A DNA stretch of 64,000 nucleotides, from assembly GCA_003508835.1 (NCBI GenBank), contig PUFA01000027.1, forward strand, positions 7,998,001 to 8,062,000, read 5' to 3'. The notes under the pieces were generated by a model. That model worked only from the letters and a program-made list of their open reading frames with translations. It was not told the DNA's origin and ran no database searches. Below, piece by piece: positions 41,501-54,892 of this stretch (positions are counted from its first letter, which is position 1; each line of letters opens with the position of its first letter). A program made the translations under genes and the position numbers. Source of the stretch: Eonycteris spelaea. Lineage: Eukaryota; Chordata; Mammalia; Chiroptera; Pteropodidae.

Positions 41501-41890
41501 ATAACACAGGGAGAGAAAGGGGACATCTAAATGTCCTGACATTTTTCTTCTCCTGAACTTAGGAGTCATCTGCTGCTGATGAGTTATATTGTTCTGGGCC
41601 ATGAGAAGTTATAGGGCAAGGAATCTAGATGAGACACTCTTTAGAGATCAATATGCAGGGCACAGTGTCAGGCAGCAAATGGCTAACCACCAGCACTGAT
41701 GAGTTAAACAGCAGATTAGACAAAGTTTAGAAGGTAATTAGTGATTTAGAGTTAGATCTGAAGGATTTGAAAAATTGAAAGATCAGTTAATTGACATGAA
41801 GATTGGAATGAACAAGTGTTTTTATGTTTCTAGGGTACATCTTAGAGGAAAGAATACAAATAATGGAGGTTGGGCAATATTTAAAAACAT
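35581..41890. other. Intergenic DNA, nothing recognised
   Basis: Long AT-rich interval. I found no convincing exon on either strand, no tRNA, and no repeat that I could name with confidence. Confidence 0.45.
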
Positions 41891-41919
41891 GATAAAAGTA
41901 ATCATTATTCAGTAATAAT

Positions 41920-42015
41920 AGAAAACACATATATAGCATTTACCATATGCCAGGTACTGTTCACAGCACTTGACATTTATTAGCTAATTTCTCCTATATA
42001 ACAACCTATGAGTAG
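41920..42015 (+). repeat. MIR SINE fragment
   Basis: 'CATTTACCATATGCCAGGTA', 'CTGTTCACAGCACTTGACAT' and 'TTATTAGCTAATTTCTCC' follow the 5' half of MIR. Confidence 0.65.
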
Positions 42016-42149
42016 GTATGCATAGCATGATTCCATCAAGAGAAGAAACAATAATTATCAAGCAGTATAAATAAAAAAGAGACATTCCGACAGCTTGTAG
42101 TCTAACTACAGAACACCAATTAAAAATAGAATCAAAAAAAGAGCCAAAA

Positions 42150-42830
42150 TAAAATAAAGTAAGAATAATTAGGTTGATGATATTAATTTCAAGAACAGTA
42201 GCATAATAGCTTTAATGTATAGAAAGAAAATAACTATAAATTTAGAATCAGGTATCCAGAAAAACTATTTTCAATATCAGGGAATCATAGTAATACTTTA
42301 AGATAAAAACAGAATGTTTACCATCAACAGACTTTCATTAAAGGAGCTTCAAAATGAATGTACTTAAGAAGGAAGAAATTGATTCCAAAAGGAAAAGTCA
42401 AGAGGCAAGCAAGAGTAGAAAGCAAATTGATAAATATTTAATTAAATTTAAGCAAATATTTTTTATAAAGTAATAGTAATTTCTAATTTAGAGTATGAAA
42501 GAGGATACAGTTAAAATACAATAACAGAATGTAGCTTGGAAGGAAGTTGACAGGAGTTAAACTGTTGAAAATTCTATATTTTTTGAAATGAGAATGAAGA
42601 GTGATTTATATTTGTTCATTTAGTTGAGAATTTCAAAGCAAATATCAAAATGCAATGCATATTACTCCCAAGCCAGTTAAAGGGATAAATGAACTAAGAA
42701 TCAAATAAATATAACATCTCAATCCAAAAGAAAGCTAAAAAGGAAAAAAATTGAAAAGTGGGATGAGTAAAAAAAACAAAATGGTAGAAATAAGTTAAAT
42801 ATTTATAACCACAATACATTTAATTCTTTC
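42150..42830 (+). mobile_element. HAL1/L1 ORF1 end and 3' region, sense
   Basis: 'GAAAGAAAATAACTATAAAT', 'CCAGAAAAACTATTTTCAAT', 'AAAGGAGCTTCAAAATGAA' and 'GATTCCAAAAGGAAAAGTCA' follow the C-terminus of ORF1 and 3' region of HAL1/L1M elements. Diverged and non-coding. Confidence 0.55.
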
Positions 42831-43124
42831 TAGTGGAAAGACAGAATGGCTAATTGTATATTTTTTTTTTTAAAGAAAAGAAATTGAGTTATACATGAAA
42901 TTCAAGAAGCACACATAATACCTGAGGGGACAGAAAGGTTGAAAGTATAATCTAACAAGATTAATCAGGAAAATATACTTTTTCAGAAAAATATTTCTTA
43001 AAGATGGGGTAGTATTTGAAATAACCTTTAAGTAACCTTTAATAACTTTTGCAAAAAGCATTATTAGAGATAAAGAAGTCTGAATATTTATTGATTTACC
43101 AATAGATGTATGTCAACTGCTATT

Positions 43125-43345
43125 GTAGGCTTAAAGTATTAACTTATTTAAATGTCATTTTAATTCTATCAGGTAGGCATTGTTTCTATTTCCATTTTTC
43201 ATGTGAGGAAATGAAGAGATGGAGGTTAAATATTTGTTGAGGTCACATAGCTAATAAGGAATAAAGTTAGAATTCAAATCCAGAAGGTATTCTGTCCCCA
43301 GGGCCCATGTACTTAATCACTATATTATGCTGCCTGATAGAGGGC
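43125..43345 (+). repeat. MIR SINE
   Basis: 'AGGTAGGCATTGTTTCTATT', 'CATGTGAGGAAATGAAGAGA', 'GAGGTCACATAGCTAATAAG' and 'TTATGCTGCCTGATAGAG' cover most of the MIR consensus. Confidence 0.8.
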
Positions 43346-43399
43346 TTAGTACACTAGAAACTTATTGACATCTAATTTAATGTTTCACATATATAAAGT

Positions 43400-43580
43400 A
43401 AAATTTGATAAAACTACAGTGAGAAATAGACAAATACAAAAATAATAATAATAAAAAGAAATCTCAATACCTTTCTACATTATTAGAAGATTAAGAGGAT
43501 GAAAAATTGCAACATGAATAATTAAACACACAAATTAAGCTTGATTTAACAGAAATTAATATACTGTACTCTATCAAAAC
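43400..43580 (+). mobile_element. L1 ORF2 fragment, sense
   Basis: 'AGTGAGAAATAGACAAATAC' and the following A-rich text resemble the L1 ORF2 endonuclease-to-RT region. Short and diverged. Confidence 0.35.
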
Positions 43581-43599
43581 TTTGTAAAAGACAAAGATA

Positions 43600-44225
43600 T
43601 TGGTTATCTACTGCTAACTAACCCAATTTCATCAAAATACAGGGGCTCAAAATAGCATACATTCATTATATTACATTTTCTGTGGGTCAGAAAGTTAAGT
43701 ATGTTTTAACTGAGTGCCTCTGGCTCATGGTCTCCGAGGTTTCTGTCAGAATGATGCTTGGGGGTCTAGTCTTATCTCAAGGCTTGACTTGGGATGGCCT
43801 ACTCCGAAAATCACTCCTGTGATTGTTGTCAAGATTTAGTTCCTCCATGGCTGTTGGACTGAGGGCCTGGGTTCTTTCTGGTTGTTGGCTGGAGGCTCTC
43901 TCAGTTCCTTGGTATATAGGCCTTTTCATAAGTAAATTGACAGTATGGCAACTGGTTTTCCCCAGAGCAAATGAGGAGGAGAAAGGGAGAACGAGAATAA
44001 GAGGAATGAAAAGGGGTGTGTGGTGAGAGAGAGAAAGTTATTGTTATTTTATAACCTAATTCTGGAAGTGAGCCATTACTTCTGTCATATTCTAATTGTT
44101 AGAAGTAAATCACTAAGTCCAGCCCACCTTCAAAGGAAGGAGATTACATAAAAGTGTGAATACTGGAAAGTCGTAGTCATTGAAGACCATCTTAGAGGTT
44201 GCTTAGTATTGGTAATAAACACAAA
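43600..44225 (+). repeat. Old mammalian interspersed repeat, family uncertain
   Basis: The order 'TGGTTATCTACTGCTAACTA', 'TCTGTGGGTCAGAAAGT', 'GGCTGTTGGACTGAGGGC', 'TATAACCTAATTCTGGAAGT', 'AAATCACTAAGTCCAGCCC' and 'ACCATCTTAGAGGTTGC' is that of a very common ancient repeat present across placental mammals. I recognise the pattern but cannot name the family with confidence. Confidence 0.6.
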
Positions 44226-44480
44226 ATACAAGACCATAGTTTGGGGTGGGGAGAAGCAGGATTATAAGAGGAGTCTAGAAGTGGGCACAACCATGTTGGC
44301 ATTGGCATATTTATAAATGGGATGATTAAATTGTGAGTGCCCATTTTAGTAAGCTTTATAACTTTAGAGATTTAGTACTATTTTCTTTTGTATGTATAAA
44401 TATGATTTATTTTCAAAAAGAAAGATAGTGTTCATCTTCTGAAACAAAACAAATCTCTACCTATTCAAGACTGACCCTTG

Positions 44481-44493
44481 ATAACTTTAGTTT
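44481..44493 (+). repeat. Target-site duplication, left copy
   Basis: ATAACTTTAGTTT, identical to 47328-47340. It flanks the L1-derived insertion between them and shows that the element inserted as one unit by L1-type retrotransposition. Confidence 0.85.
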
Positions 44494-47327
44494 ATTTTGA
44501 ATAATTTTTTTTTTTTCAATTATAGTTAGCATACAGTATGATATTAGTTTCAGGTGTAAAACACAGTGATTAGACATCTATGTCTTAAAAAGTATCACCC
44601 TGATAAGTCTAGTAACCATCTGACACCATACATAATATTTACAGTATACTTACTATCTTTTTTATGCTGTACTTTATAATCCCATGACTATTTTGTAACT
44701 ATTAATTTGTACTTCTTAATCCCTTCTTTTTTTTACCCATCCTCCCAACCACTTTGTGATGATGAAGCCTCAAAATGTTCTCTGTATCTATGAGTTTGTT
44801 TTCGTTTTGTTTCTTTATTTTCTTCTTTAGATTCCAGATGTAAGTAAAATCAAATGGCATTTGTTTTTGATGTACTCCACTCAGCACAATACCCTCATCC
44901 ATGTTGTTGTAGATGGCAAATTTCATTCTTTTAAAAAATTTTTTATGATTGTATAATATTCCATTGCATATGTGTACCACATCTTTATGCATTCATCCAT
45001 TGATGGACAGCCAGGTTGCCTCCAAATCATGGCTATTGTAAATCATGCTGCAATGAACATCTGCATGCACATGTTTGTTCAAAGTAGTGTTTGGGTTTCT
45101 TCAGACAAACACCCAGAAGTGAGATTACTGAGTCCTTGTCTTTTGTTATAGCTTTTGTGTAAAGTCTATTTGTCTGGTATAAGTATTGACACTCCTTTTT
45201 TTTGTTTGTTTGTTCATTTACATTTTTCTGAAACATCTTTTTTCTGTCTCTTTTAATCTGTGTGTCTTTCGATCAGAAATAATTCTCTTGACAGCATATG
45301 TAAGGGTCTTATTATCTTATCCATTCAGCCACCCTATCTTTTGATTGAAACATTTAATCCATTTACATTTGAAGTAATTTTTGATAGATATGTAGTTATT
45401 GCCATTTTATTATTCATATTTTTTATCTTTTTTTTTCTTAAAAAAGTCCCTCCAACATTCCTTGTAATACTGATTTAATGTTGAACTGCTTTAGCTTTTC
45501 CTTATTTGGAAAGTTCTTTATCTGTCCTTCCATTCTAAATAATAGCTTTGCTAGGTAGAGTAATCTTGGTTGTAAGTCCTTGCTTTACAACACTTTGACT
45601 ATTTCATGCTAATTCCTTCTGGCCTGTAAGGTTTCTGATGAGAAATCAGCGGACAGTCTTATTGAAGCTCCTTTGTAGATAACTAATTGCTTTCCTTTTG
45701 CTGCAACTAAGATTTTCTCTTTGTCTTTAAGCTTTGATGTTTTAATTATGATGTGTCTTGGTGTGGTACTCTTTAGGTTTATTTTGCTTGGGACTTTGCA
45801 CTTCCTAGGCTTGTCTATCTATTTCTTTCATAAGTTAGAGAAGTTTTTCATCATTATTTCTTCAAATAGGTTTTCAATTCCTTGCTCTTTCTCTTCTCTG
45901 GTGCCCCTATAATGTGAATGTTACTGTGCTTGATGTTGTCCCAGAAGCCCCTTAAACTATTGTCATTTTGGGGGATTATTTTTTTCTTGTTGCTATTCAG
46001 ATTGGGTGTTTTCTGCTACCTTATTTTCTAAATCACTGATGTAAGCCTCTGCTTCATATAATCTACTATTAATTTCCTGTAATGTACTCTTTATTTTAAT
46101 TATTCTATTCTTTATTTCTGACTGGTTATTTTTTATGTTTTCTATCTCTAATTTTATGTTTTCTATCTTTTTGGTAAAGTTCTTACTGAGTTCATCTACT
46201 CTTCCCTTAAGTTCGTGGAGCATCCTTAAATAGTGTTTTGAATTCTGCATCTGGTAGATTGCTTGTCTCCATTCTGTTTAGTTCTTTTTCTGGAACTTTG
46301 TTCTGTTCTTTCATTTGGGACATGTTTCTTTGACTCTCCATTTTGGCTGCCTCCCTGTGTTTGGGTCTGTGTATTAGATAGGGCACCTAAATCTCCCAGT
46401 CTTAGTAGAGTGGCCTTCTGTGGCAGGTGTCGTGTGGGGCCCAGTGGCACAGTTTCCCCTGGGTTCAGGGCTTGGGGCTGCTCAGTAAGAGGTATAAGGC
46501 CAGATGCTACTTGTTTGGGTTTTGTGAAGCTTTGAGAGATTTTAGAAAAGTCTGCATCTTGAGCCAAGACAGACCATTTGTATGAAGAAGTCTCTGGAAG
46601 TGGCTTGGGTAGGCCACACACTGAGTGGGATGGGGTCTTAGGAAATCCCTTGGGCAGGATGACCTGTATTAGCCAAGTCTATAGTGAATCAAAAATGGCA
46701 GCCTCCTGCATCTGAACACCAGGAATGGGGAGGACTTAACAAAGGAACAATAGATTTTGCCAGCAGTTCTGTCTGTGAGAAAGTTGCTCCTCCAGCCCTC
46801 ACCCTGAAATCAGATGATTTCATTCCTCCCTGGATGTACCTGGTGCTTTTCAAGCAGCTGCCCCAGCATTGGAGCTCAGAGTGAGTCCATCAGCGACTAA
46901 ATCCACACAGGTGCCCTTTAAGAGGAAGGTCTATGATTCCCTCAGTCCTTTTTCTCATTCAGCCACAATCTCCCCTGGTTTTCACAGCCAGAAGTTATGA
47001 GACTTCTCTTCCCAGTACTGGAATCTTGACTGGGGAGCCCGTTATGGGGCTAGAACTCCTCATTCACTAGGGGAACCTCTGTAGCCAATATTACTTTTGA
47101 ATCTCAACTACTACAAGCAGTTGTGGGACCAGCCTGTTTCACATCTCCACCCGTCCTACCAGCCTCGAGGTGGGTTCTCCTATATGTCTCCAGTTGTAGG
47201 ACTCTGTTTAGCCAGACATCAGATGATTCCCAATGATGGTTGTTTTGTAGTTTAATTGTAATTTTGATGTGGTCGTGAGAGTAGCAAGCACAGTGTCTAC
47301 CTACTATATCATTTTTACTGGAAGTCA
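44494..47327 (-). mobile_element. L1-derived copy B: 5'UTR and ORF1 kept, ORF2 internally deleted
   Basis: On the minus strand the element reads: 5'UTR with a GC-rich region (47327 to about 46330), ORF1 (about 46330-45430), the first part of ORF2 (about 45430-45133), then a jump to the ORF2 C-terminus (about 45132-44880), a 3'UTR and a poly-A (T run 44504-44516 on +). ORF1 keeps readable parts: a coiled coil with EAEAYISDLENKVAEN at 45993-46250, and a C-terminal domain with TPRHIIIKTSKLKDKEKIL and SADFSSETLQA near 45620-45740. ORF1 is interrupted by frameshifts, so it is not active. Length 2.83 kb against about 6 kb for full-length L1; 13-bp target-site duplications flank it. HAL1 ('half-L1') elements have a comparable ORF1-only design. 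Confidence 0.85.
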
Positions 47328-47340
47328 ATAACTTTAGTTT
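47328..47340 (+). repeat. Target-site duplication, right copy
   Basis: ATAACTTTAGTTT, identical to 44481-44493. Confidence 0.85.
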
Positions 47341-48900
47341 CTACTGAAAATTAGCCATTACATTTCATCTGATTTATGAGGCTTTGGGAATCTTACTTCA
47401 TCCTTGTACACTTCAGATTATATACATAAAATGAATAGTGCATTTTAATTTTATCTTTAAAGTAAATGTTCATTAATTCATTTTAAAGTATTATTAATTC
47501 AATCCTTAAAAGTTCCAAAATTTTTATATAAAAGGCATTCTACAGACCTATGAGTAGAAAAATTATTTTATGGTGTATTTGCTTTCATAAATTTAGGCAA
47601 ATATGAGTTTTTGCTTGAAAACTAAGGCAAACAAAAGAATTTGGTTCCCTCATTTTGATAATGTAGTATATTTCTCTCCTGCCCACCCCATTACCTGTTA
47701 TTATCAGAAATATAGTTTGGTAACATGAATCAAGCTAATAACGTTAGTCTATGACTGATTACCTGTCCAATTTGGCTTCATATGAAAATTCTGAGCAATT
47801 AATTTTAATCTTATGATTAAACTCACGGGACTATAAACTATTTTTAATTTAAATACAATTTCCAGCTTAAATATATATGCAATAATGAGTTAGTAAAATC
47901 TTTTACTCTGAAAAGAATATATGTACCAGAACTAAAATATTATACAAATAATATACTTAATTTTAATTGATTTTTAGTGCCCCTTTTCAGTTAAGAAAAA
48001 CTATACAGTATTTCTTTGATTTTCAACTCATATTATTCTGAATGTCTCTTAATTGATATTTCAAGAAAGCTTCATTGTTTGAGGCAAATTGGGATTCTGC
48101 AAAATATTAATTACATAAATAATCTAAGATTACTCTAAAAGTTTAAGCAGTTCACATATATGTGAAGTAATAAGTAAAATCAACCTAAATCATCCTTCAG
48201 CTCCTAATCCTACTTCCTCAAATTTGATTTTTTAGAAATTTTTATTATTAAAATATGTGTGTTTATGCAAATACAAACATATACACATATTAAAATGAGA
48301 ATGTACTACAATTATTATCTTGTAATTTACCTTTTCATCTTTTTTTAATTTAATATAACAGCCATCCTTATAAGTTAACAGATATAATTCTGCATGAATC
48401 ATTGTTTAATTGGCTGTATGTGTAATAATTTAACTAATGTCTCATTGATGTCGCTTAAATATTTTATTTTTCATTAATTTTTATTTTTTAGTATTGAAAA
48501 CTGTACCACAATAAACTTTTAAAGACTGGAATTTTTATTCTAATAATTAAATTATTAGAAAAGCGACATATCAGAGGGTATTATTTAAATTTTGATGTCC
48601 TTTCATAAACTGCTGTATCTCTCAAGATCTCCACGATAGTTCCCATTTCATAGTACTGCTCTTAATAGTGGATGTGATAATGCTTTAAATTTGGCCTGAA
48701 TAAGTGGTTACAAACTTACTTTTAATTTTCATTTGTTAATTCAATTATGATCACATATTAACGAAAGTATTCATAATAATATGCCAATTTCAGCTCAAAT
48801 GAACACCCTAAAAATAAAATTAATTTTAAATATTTGATCTATTTTAGCATAGAAACTGTAATGTTGTGTAAGAGCATTTACTCATCTCTGATACCTATAA
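47341..48900. other. Intergenic DNA, nothing recognised
   Basis: Very AT-rich; no coding, RNA or nameable repeat signal. Confidence 0.45.
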
Positions 48901-48929
48901 TAAAGTATTTGCTTTTTAAAAAAAGTAAT

Positions 48930-49900
48930 GAGTAGCATCATCTTAATTAATTGTAATGCAGCTTTCACAAAGAGCTTGGGACCTAATTAGTTAAAATCTC
49001 ATGCGTAGTATTTTCAGCATGAGTATTCTATCAGAAGTTATAAATTGATTATTCATATTAGTGTCAACCATGTTTGCTATTTTAGTGTTCTCTGAGGGAT
49101 GAGGAACTAACAACTCTCTCTAGCAAATTGTCTCACTATTGTTTAGTAATGTGCACTGGTAGAGCCTGTAATCTGCCTGCCTGCGTGGGTTAGTAAAGGG
49201 TTTCTGTGTTTTTATGCAAACTCAATATTTACCCAGTGGGAAGACTATAATGGTGTTTAAAACAATTAGAAATGGAAATTTTCTTTTTAGTTTGGTTTCA
49301 CAGTGATGGGAGGTTAGGTCATCTAAGCAGAGCTGACAGTGCTCTGTCTGGCATCTTTGTTTTCTCATTGCAGGAGCAAGAAACATCAATGTATTTCTTG
49401 GCACCCTTCTCTCTGTAATGTGAATGTAAGATTGGAAGCTTTTCTGAATACATTATGCATCAGGAGTTTATCATTAACTGTAACTGCCTTCTGTCCACTC
49501 TAGCCCGTTACCCTTCTTGATTCAACCATATGGCTCTAGAAAAATCTCTTTGGCTCTGCGGAGCCAGGCATACAGCCATATGCAAACCCTCAAAATGAGC
49601 AATTCGGTTTTATGTTCTGGTAATGTAAAGTTCCATTTCCTACAGCTATTTAATTTTTCATGAGAATAAAAAGAAAAAAAACACATTTTTTCAAAGTATC
49701 TTTCTGACTCATGTGAGAGTGATGCATTTTCTCTGTGTGGTGCCCACATTTTTCAGCAAGCTCTGCTGCTACTTTTTAATTTTTTCGGGATTGAACCATT
49801 CTACTCTTCTGTGTAAACTGCTATGTAGGAAATGAGGTAGTCAGACTACCATGTCATCTCTAATACTTTATTTATTTTACTTACTGTAGCAGGGTATGCT
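48930..49900. promoter_or_regulatory. Candidate distal regulatory element (low confidence)
   Basis: Repeat-free and more compositionally balanced than the flanks. It carries homeodomain cores TTAATTAATTG (48943-48953) and CTAATTAG (48983-48990), and two POU octamers ATGCAAAC (49214-49221 and 49580-49587). These are short motifs that can occur by chance. The claim needs cross-species conservation. Confidence 0.25.
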
Positions 49901-50449
49901 TATTGCATTGTATTGAAATGGCTAGACTCTTTGATATAAAGAGATAGGTTTCAGGGTCAACTGAAAAGAAAGAATAAACTATTATCACAAGAAAGAATTT
50001 TTAAAATCTTGTCCATTTCCACAGTCTTCAGAAATTGTCAATCAGTGAGAATGTATCAGTAAACACAAACATGATGAAAAGCAGAGTAGGGGATGAGGCA
50101 TCCAGCAGCTGCCATATCTATTAACTAACATAGGAGGTATCATCAAGGTCTTTTTAGACATGAAGGACAGGATTTGGTGGCTAAAAATACAATTTGGAGC
50201 CCTGGAAAAAGCAAACCCTAAGACTTCCCTTTGACTCATAATCAGAGCTCTCAACCAAGAGAGGAGCTTCTCAGTTCAGGGAGCACAGAATCCAGGAAAT
50301 GAAGGAAATGTGGAATAAAATCCTGAGATCCTAGAATGAGAATTCAAACAAGACCATAACATCTTTTAGACACATTAGCAAGGATTACCACCAATTCCTC
50401 AGTGAGGAAGATTGAAACTGTTTATCAGAATCCATTCTGTATATGTTCG

Positions 50450-50564
50450 ATCTGTCTATCCATATCTATACCTATGTCTGTATCTATATATCTTAATCTA
50501 TATTTATATATTTATATCTATATCTGTACATCTACCTATGGCTATCTAGCTATCTGTCTATCTG
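50450..50564 (+). repeat. Degenerate (TATC)n/(TA)n microsatellite
   Basis: About 115 bp of imperfect TATC/TCTA tetranucleotide repeats with TATATA interruptions. Confidence 0.9.
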
Positions 50565-53500
50565 AGGGAATTGGAGAATAGAATAAATTTGAATTATTGT
50601 CACTATAATGTTTGTGTCCAGTAAGTCTTTTTTTTTTTTTCAATTTCATAGTGTCTCAAGTCAAAGGCTCTCCAGGTATTGTCATGTACAAGACAATAGC
50701 TAGGGAATCCTACTTACTTTAGACAAAGTTATGGTGCCAAGGAGGCACATGTTCAGGAAAGCATTATCCTTTACAAAGACTTTTTCTCACAGGTGTGCTA
50801 CATACTGACTTAATGAATATTTTTGTCAGTGACAGGTGGACAAAAGGTATGATTTTGAAATACCTAAAGTATTGGCTATTTTAATTGCTAGCATTTTCCA
50901 AGATCGATGTACAAATGAAAAACAAAAGGTTTTCTGCCTACCTTAATACCACTCACAACAATTTTAATCTCATAAATATCAAGTAAGGCACCAGATCTTC
51001 AAATGAAAGTAATATTCCTTACTAGCAAATGGGAATTATTAACTGCATTCAGCCAAGTGGCTATAATTATTGATTAATCATCAGGTGTAAAGAGACTTCT
51101 ATGCTCACAGGAAAAATGTGTTACTGAAAAATTTTATTTTGGAAAAAAGTCATGTTTGGATTAAATATTTAAAATACTTTCTTACCCTGGCAAGTTACCC
51201 AGGAACTGAGCATCTAGCACCATCTACAGGCAAAAATCTGCTAATTTCATTTGGCAGTAAAAAGCTTTTTACAAAAGTTTTACTTTTATAAAAGTGAGGT
51301 TAAAATTGTTTCCAGATGATGGAGAAGACTGTACTTACAAATTAAAAAAAATGAAATAATTAATAAATTCCACTTATATCACCTATTTTGCTTTCTAAGA
51401 ACAAATATCTATTCCTTTCTTTAAAAAAAGAATCTTAAAACTCTGCCTATTTTTATTTCTTATATATATTTTGTAACATTGTAGATATGCAATATAGTGT
51501 TTCTCCTTTTAGGTTTTCTGTATTTACTGTGTTTATTCCCCTACTTAACATGTTGTTTAATGTTTAGACCACTCATCTAATTTTAGAAGTTACTGGCATG
51601 TATATCAGAAGGAATAAATTATTAAGTTTCATAAAGAAAAGCATAATACTATATTAATTTGATTATTATAAATATATATGGTTTAAACTCTAGTATATAA
51701 ATACTTTAAAAGCAATTACATAGTTACAATAGTATTTATAAAAGGATATAATATATAGAATATGTATATGTTTCCAATAAGCACTCCAAATATCCCAAAA
51801 TAGTTCTAATCTGAAATTTAAAATCTCATGTATATTGCAGTTTGAACAAGTTTTATAATTAGTGAATATAAAAAATAAAATACATTTATAATTTCATCTA
51901 AAAGATTATACTTGAATATTTAGAATAAGGACTATTAGGCATATTTTACAGTTTAGAGAAGTACTATATTTAATAGAGGTGTTGTATTTCAAAGAAAGGA
52001 TAAGAATATTTGATAACAGAAACATTTTATGTAAATCTTAATATGAATAAGCACAAAATAGTCAGCATAAACAATATCTATGATCTGAATTCTTTTGGGA
52101 AAATGATTTATAAGGTAAACATTGAATGTCATGTATTTTAAAGCGCTTTTGCTTAAATTCTCAAGCAATCATTATATGCAAAGTATTTTCCAAATAGATT
52201 TTGAGTAAACATTCTTTATTAATAGATATGAAAATATCACCAAGAAATAAGCAAAAACTTAAATTTCTTCTCCATAAGTTTATTACATTTTTTGCTTTTC
52301 TAAACTCACCTATTTCTAAAACATTACTTTCATTTGCATGAGTCATTAGCTTTCATAAGAGTGCTTTTTTAATAAAATCTGTAAACCATAGCATTCCTTC
52401 ATTATTAGCATGTACAGGCCCATTAAATCTATTATAAATGGATAGTCTACTGGTTAATATTTTAATTGTAGCATAGGGTTCTTGGTAGGGATCTAGGAGA
52501 TGTTTGTGAAAGATTTAAAGTACTGGTTCAGATATTTCAGAATCAATTCCTGAGCAATTATAACATTTTAACTATAAAAAGTATACATTGAAAATCAATT
52601 AAATAAGGCTATTAATACTATTGCTATGTTGTATATCAAGCAAAGGTGGCAAAGAGACAAATATAAAAGTTACATCTATTTTCATAGTAGGAATTTCAAT
52701 TCCAATTATTAACTTTAAAAAATTTTTATCTAGAGTAATTTTTCCTTTCTAGCACTAATATTTTGACAAGAGCTTAAAATTTTAAGTATACGCTAATTAT
52801 CAAAGGTTTATTTTGCATTTGTATTTCTATATTCTGATAAAAAAAACATTGTGAAATGTATATTCTCTTAAATAATTTTTAAAAAACTACCTTTTAGCAA
52901 AATATAAAAGGATAAATAAAATCTGACATTAAATGCTATTACCTAAAGATATTAAGGCAAGCAATAATTTTTATTTTAATAATATCCTTATTTTATCTTT
53001 AGTTTAGACATGATTTAGGGAATACTTGCTCTACTTTAAATGAGGTTGGAAACACATGATTTAAAATAGGTGTTTTTAAAAAAATAGATATGTTCAAATT
53101 AAAGTAAAATGGGTTTTGAAAGACAAATAAAAAAGTTTGAAAATCAAATATGAGATCATAAGGGGAAAAAATTTACAAATATGCAAAATAATCATTCATT
53201 TTTGCATTTTTGAGACAAAATATTTTGATTACATGTATGTCACCCTGCTGACATTACTCACTTCTGTAACGATTCATGCCATTTAATTTTGCTTTGACTA
53301 AGCATACACTTCTCTTTTTGATATTTGCAGAAGGATTTGATTTTGTGATAGTTTCTCTCTTGCTTCTATACAAAAATAGATCAAGGTATTCAAATAATGA
53401 AAGGATGAAATAGATATATTCAGGTTCTTTTTACATGTCAATACAACGATCAAGAAAGTCTTTTGAAACCAAAAAAAATCATTATTTTTTCTCCCTTGTC

Positions 53501-53640
53501 AGAAGCTGTGCAGGTGAAAGCAATAGAAAGACTGGAGGAGAAAAACGAAGACAAAACTAAATATAGTGTTTTTATCACTGAAAAGTGATGACTTTTCTCA
53601 GGAATATAGTACAAAGCAATAAGATGTGTTAGCTCACTAT
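50565..53640. other. Intergenic DNA, nothing recognised
   Basis: AT-rich, non-coding; no named element. Confidence 0.45.
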
Positions 53641-53644
53641 TGTC

Positions 53645-54150
53645 CCCTTGACATCACTGTTACTTCCTTCTCAGGCTAGGAACTGCATTTTCCAGAATCC
53701 CCTTCTCTATGTGGTTCTGGGTTAGAGAGTTTGCCAACGAGAAAAGCTTTCCAGAGAGTTAGAGATGGAAATGAATAGGAAGCAATTATTTTTCTTTTTC
53801 AGAAATATTTGTAGCTACATACTTCGGTAGATGAAAGACTGAGTGTGGCTTTTCAGCAGATTTTTTTTTTTCCCACCATAACCCACTTTGACTGAGATAC
53901 TTTGTAGTATTTTTTGAAGATTCTCAAGTATTGTAGCGGCTTCAGGAAAGCTTGCTCCATGCTATAACATGATATCTTCAGTACCAATCTCCTTGACTCA
54001 ACAGCTGCTTTCTTGGCCTCTCCCTTCCCTGCTCCCTTGCCCCCGTGCCCCAATTCCCCCTATCCTTGCCTCCAACTTTTCCAACATTCCTGTGAATTCC
54101 TAATTCTGCATTAAATACTTCATATCTGAATAGATCAAATGGCTTCTGTT
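53645..54150 (+). repeat. Possible old interspersed repeat, unassigned
   Basis: A moderately GC-rich block that ends 'TACTTCATATCTGAATAGAT' and 'CAAATGGCTTCTGTTATG', like the 3' end of several old mammalian repeats (LTR or DNA). I cannot name it. Confidence 0.3.
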
Positions 54151-54892
54151 ATGTTACTGCTCCCTAATGATAAAGACACTGTCACAATAATATTTAATAA
54201 TTTATTAAATATTATGAGTGTCTGGACTATCAGGTACATCACCTCCACATGTAAATATCAAATCACATTTCAAAGTCAAATTTAGATTACCTGGATTTTT
54301 TCTTTGCTTTTCTCTAACAGCAACAACTAAGACCATTTTATATTTTATTAATTTCTTTATTCTTAAATAGCTTTAAAAATGATGTTCAATTAAACTTCAA
54401 GTAGTTATCTTCAATTTTTTCTGAAAAAATTTCTGTTCTTAAGAGATAGACTTGTAATTCATATACGTGATGTTATTCAATGGTGTTTTATCTGTGGAAG
54501 AAGAGGTAAATCAAGTTTCAGTAAATATTAGAAAGCTGTTTAACCATTACTCATTTGCTGCCTCCTTTCCTCTGACATGATATGTAAAGCTCTTTAGGTT
54601 CCGTTTGCTACTGGAGATTAAATACTGCTTTCAAAACTTTGAGACGTAATCAAGATCATATTTAAAATCAAAGCAGTTGTGACTGAATAGAGCTTGGATA
54701 GTACATGACTCCATCTTGGCAAAAGGTTACATTCAAAAACATTTGTGCTCAATAAATCTGAATAATTTTTTTCTGATACCCTCAGGAAAAGACTGTTGAT
54801 ATTCACAATGAATTGTGATATTTCTCTCAAATCTCTTTTCCAGTTCTTTCCCTTCTCTACTTCTCTCTATTCCTCTATTCATGTAATAACAA

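Noticed and set aside
46226..46621. 131-codon minus-strand frame as a host gene
   Set aside because: It lies across the 5'UTR-ORF1 boundary of the L1-derived copy B, and its C-terminal part is the start of ORF1.
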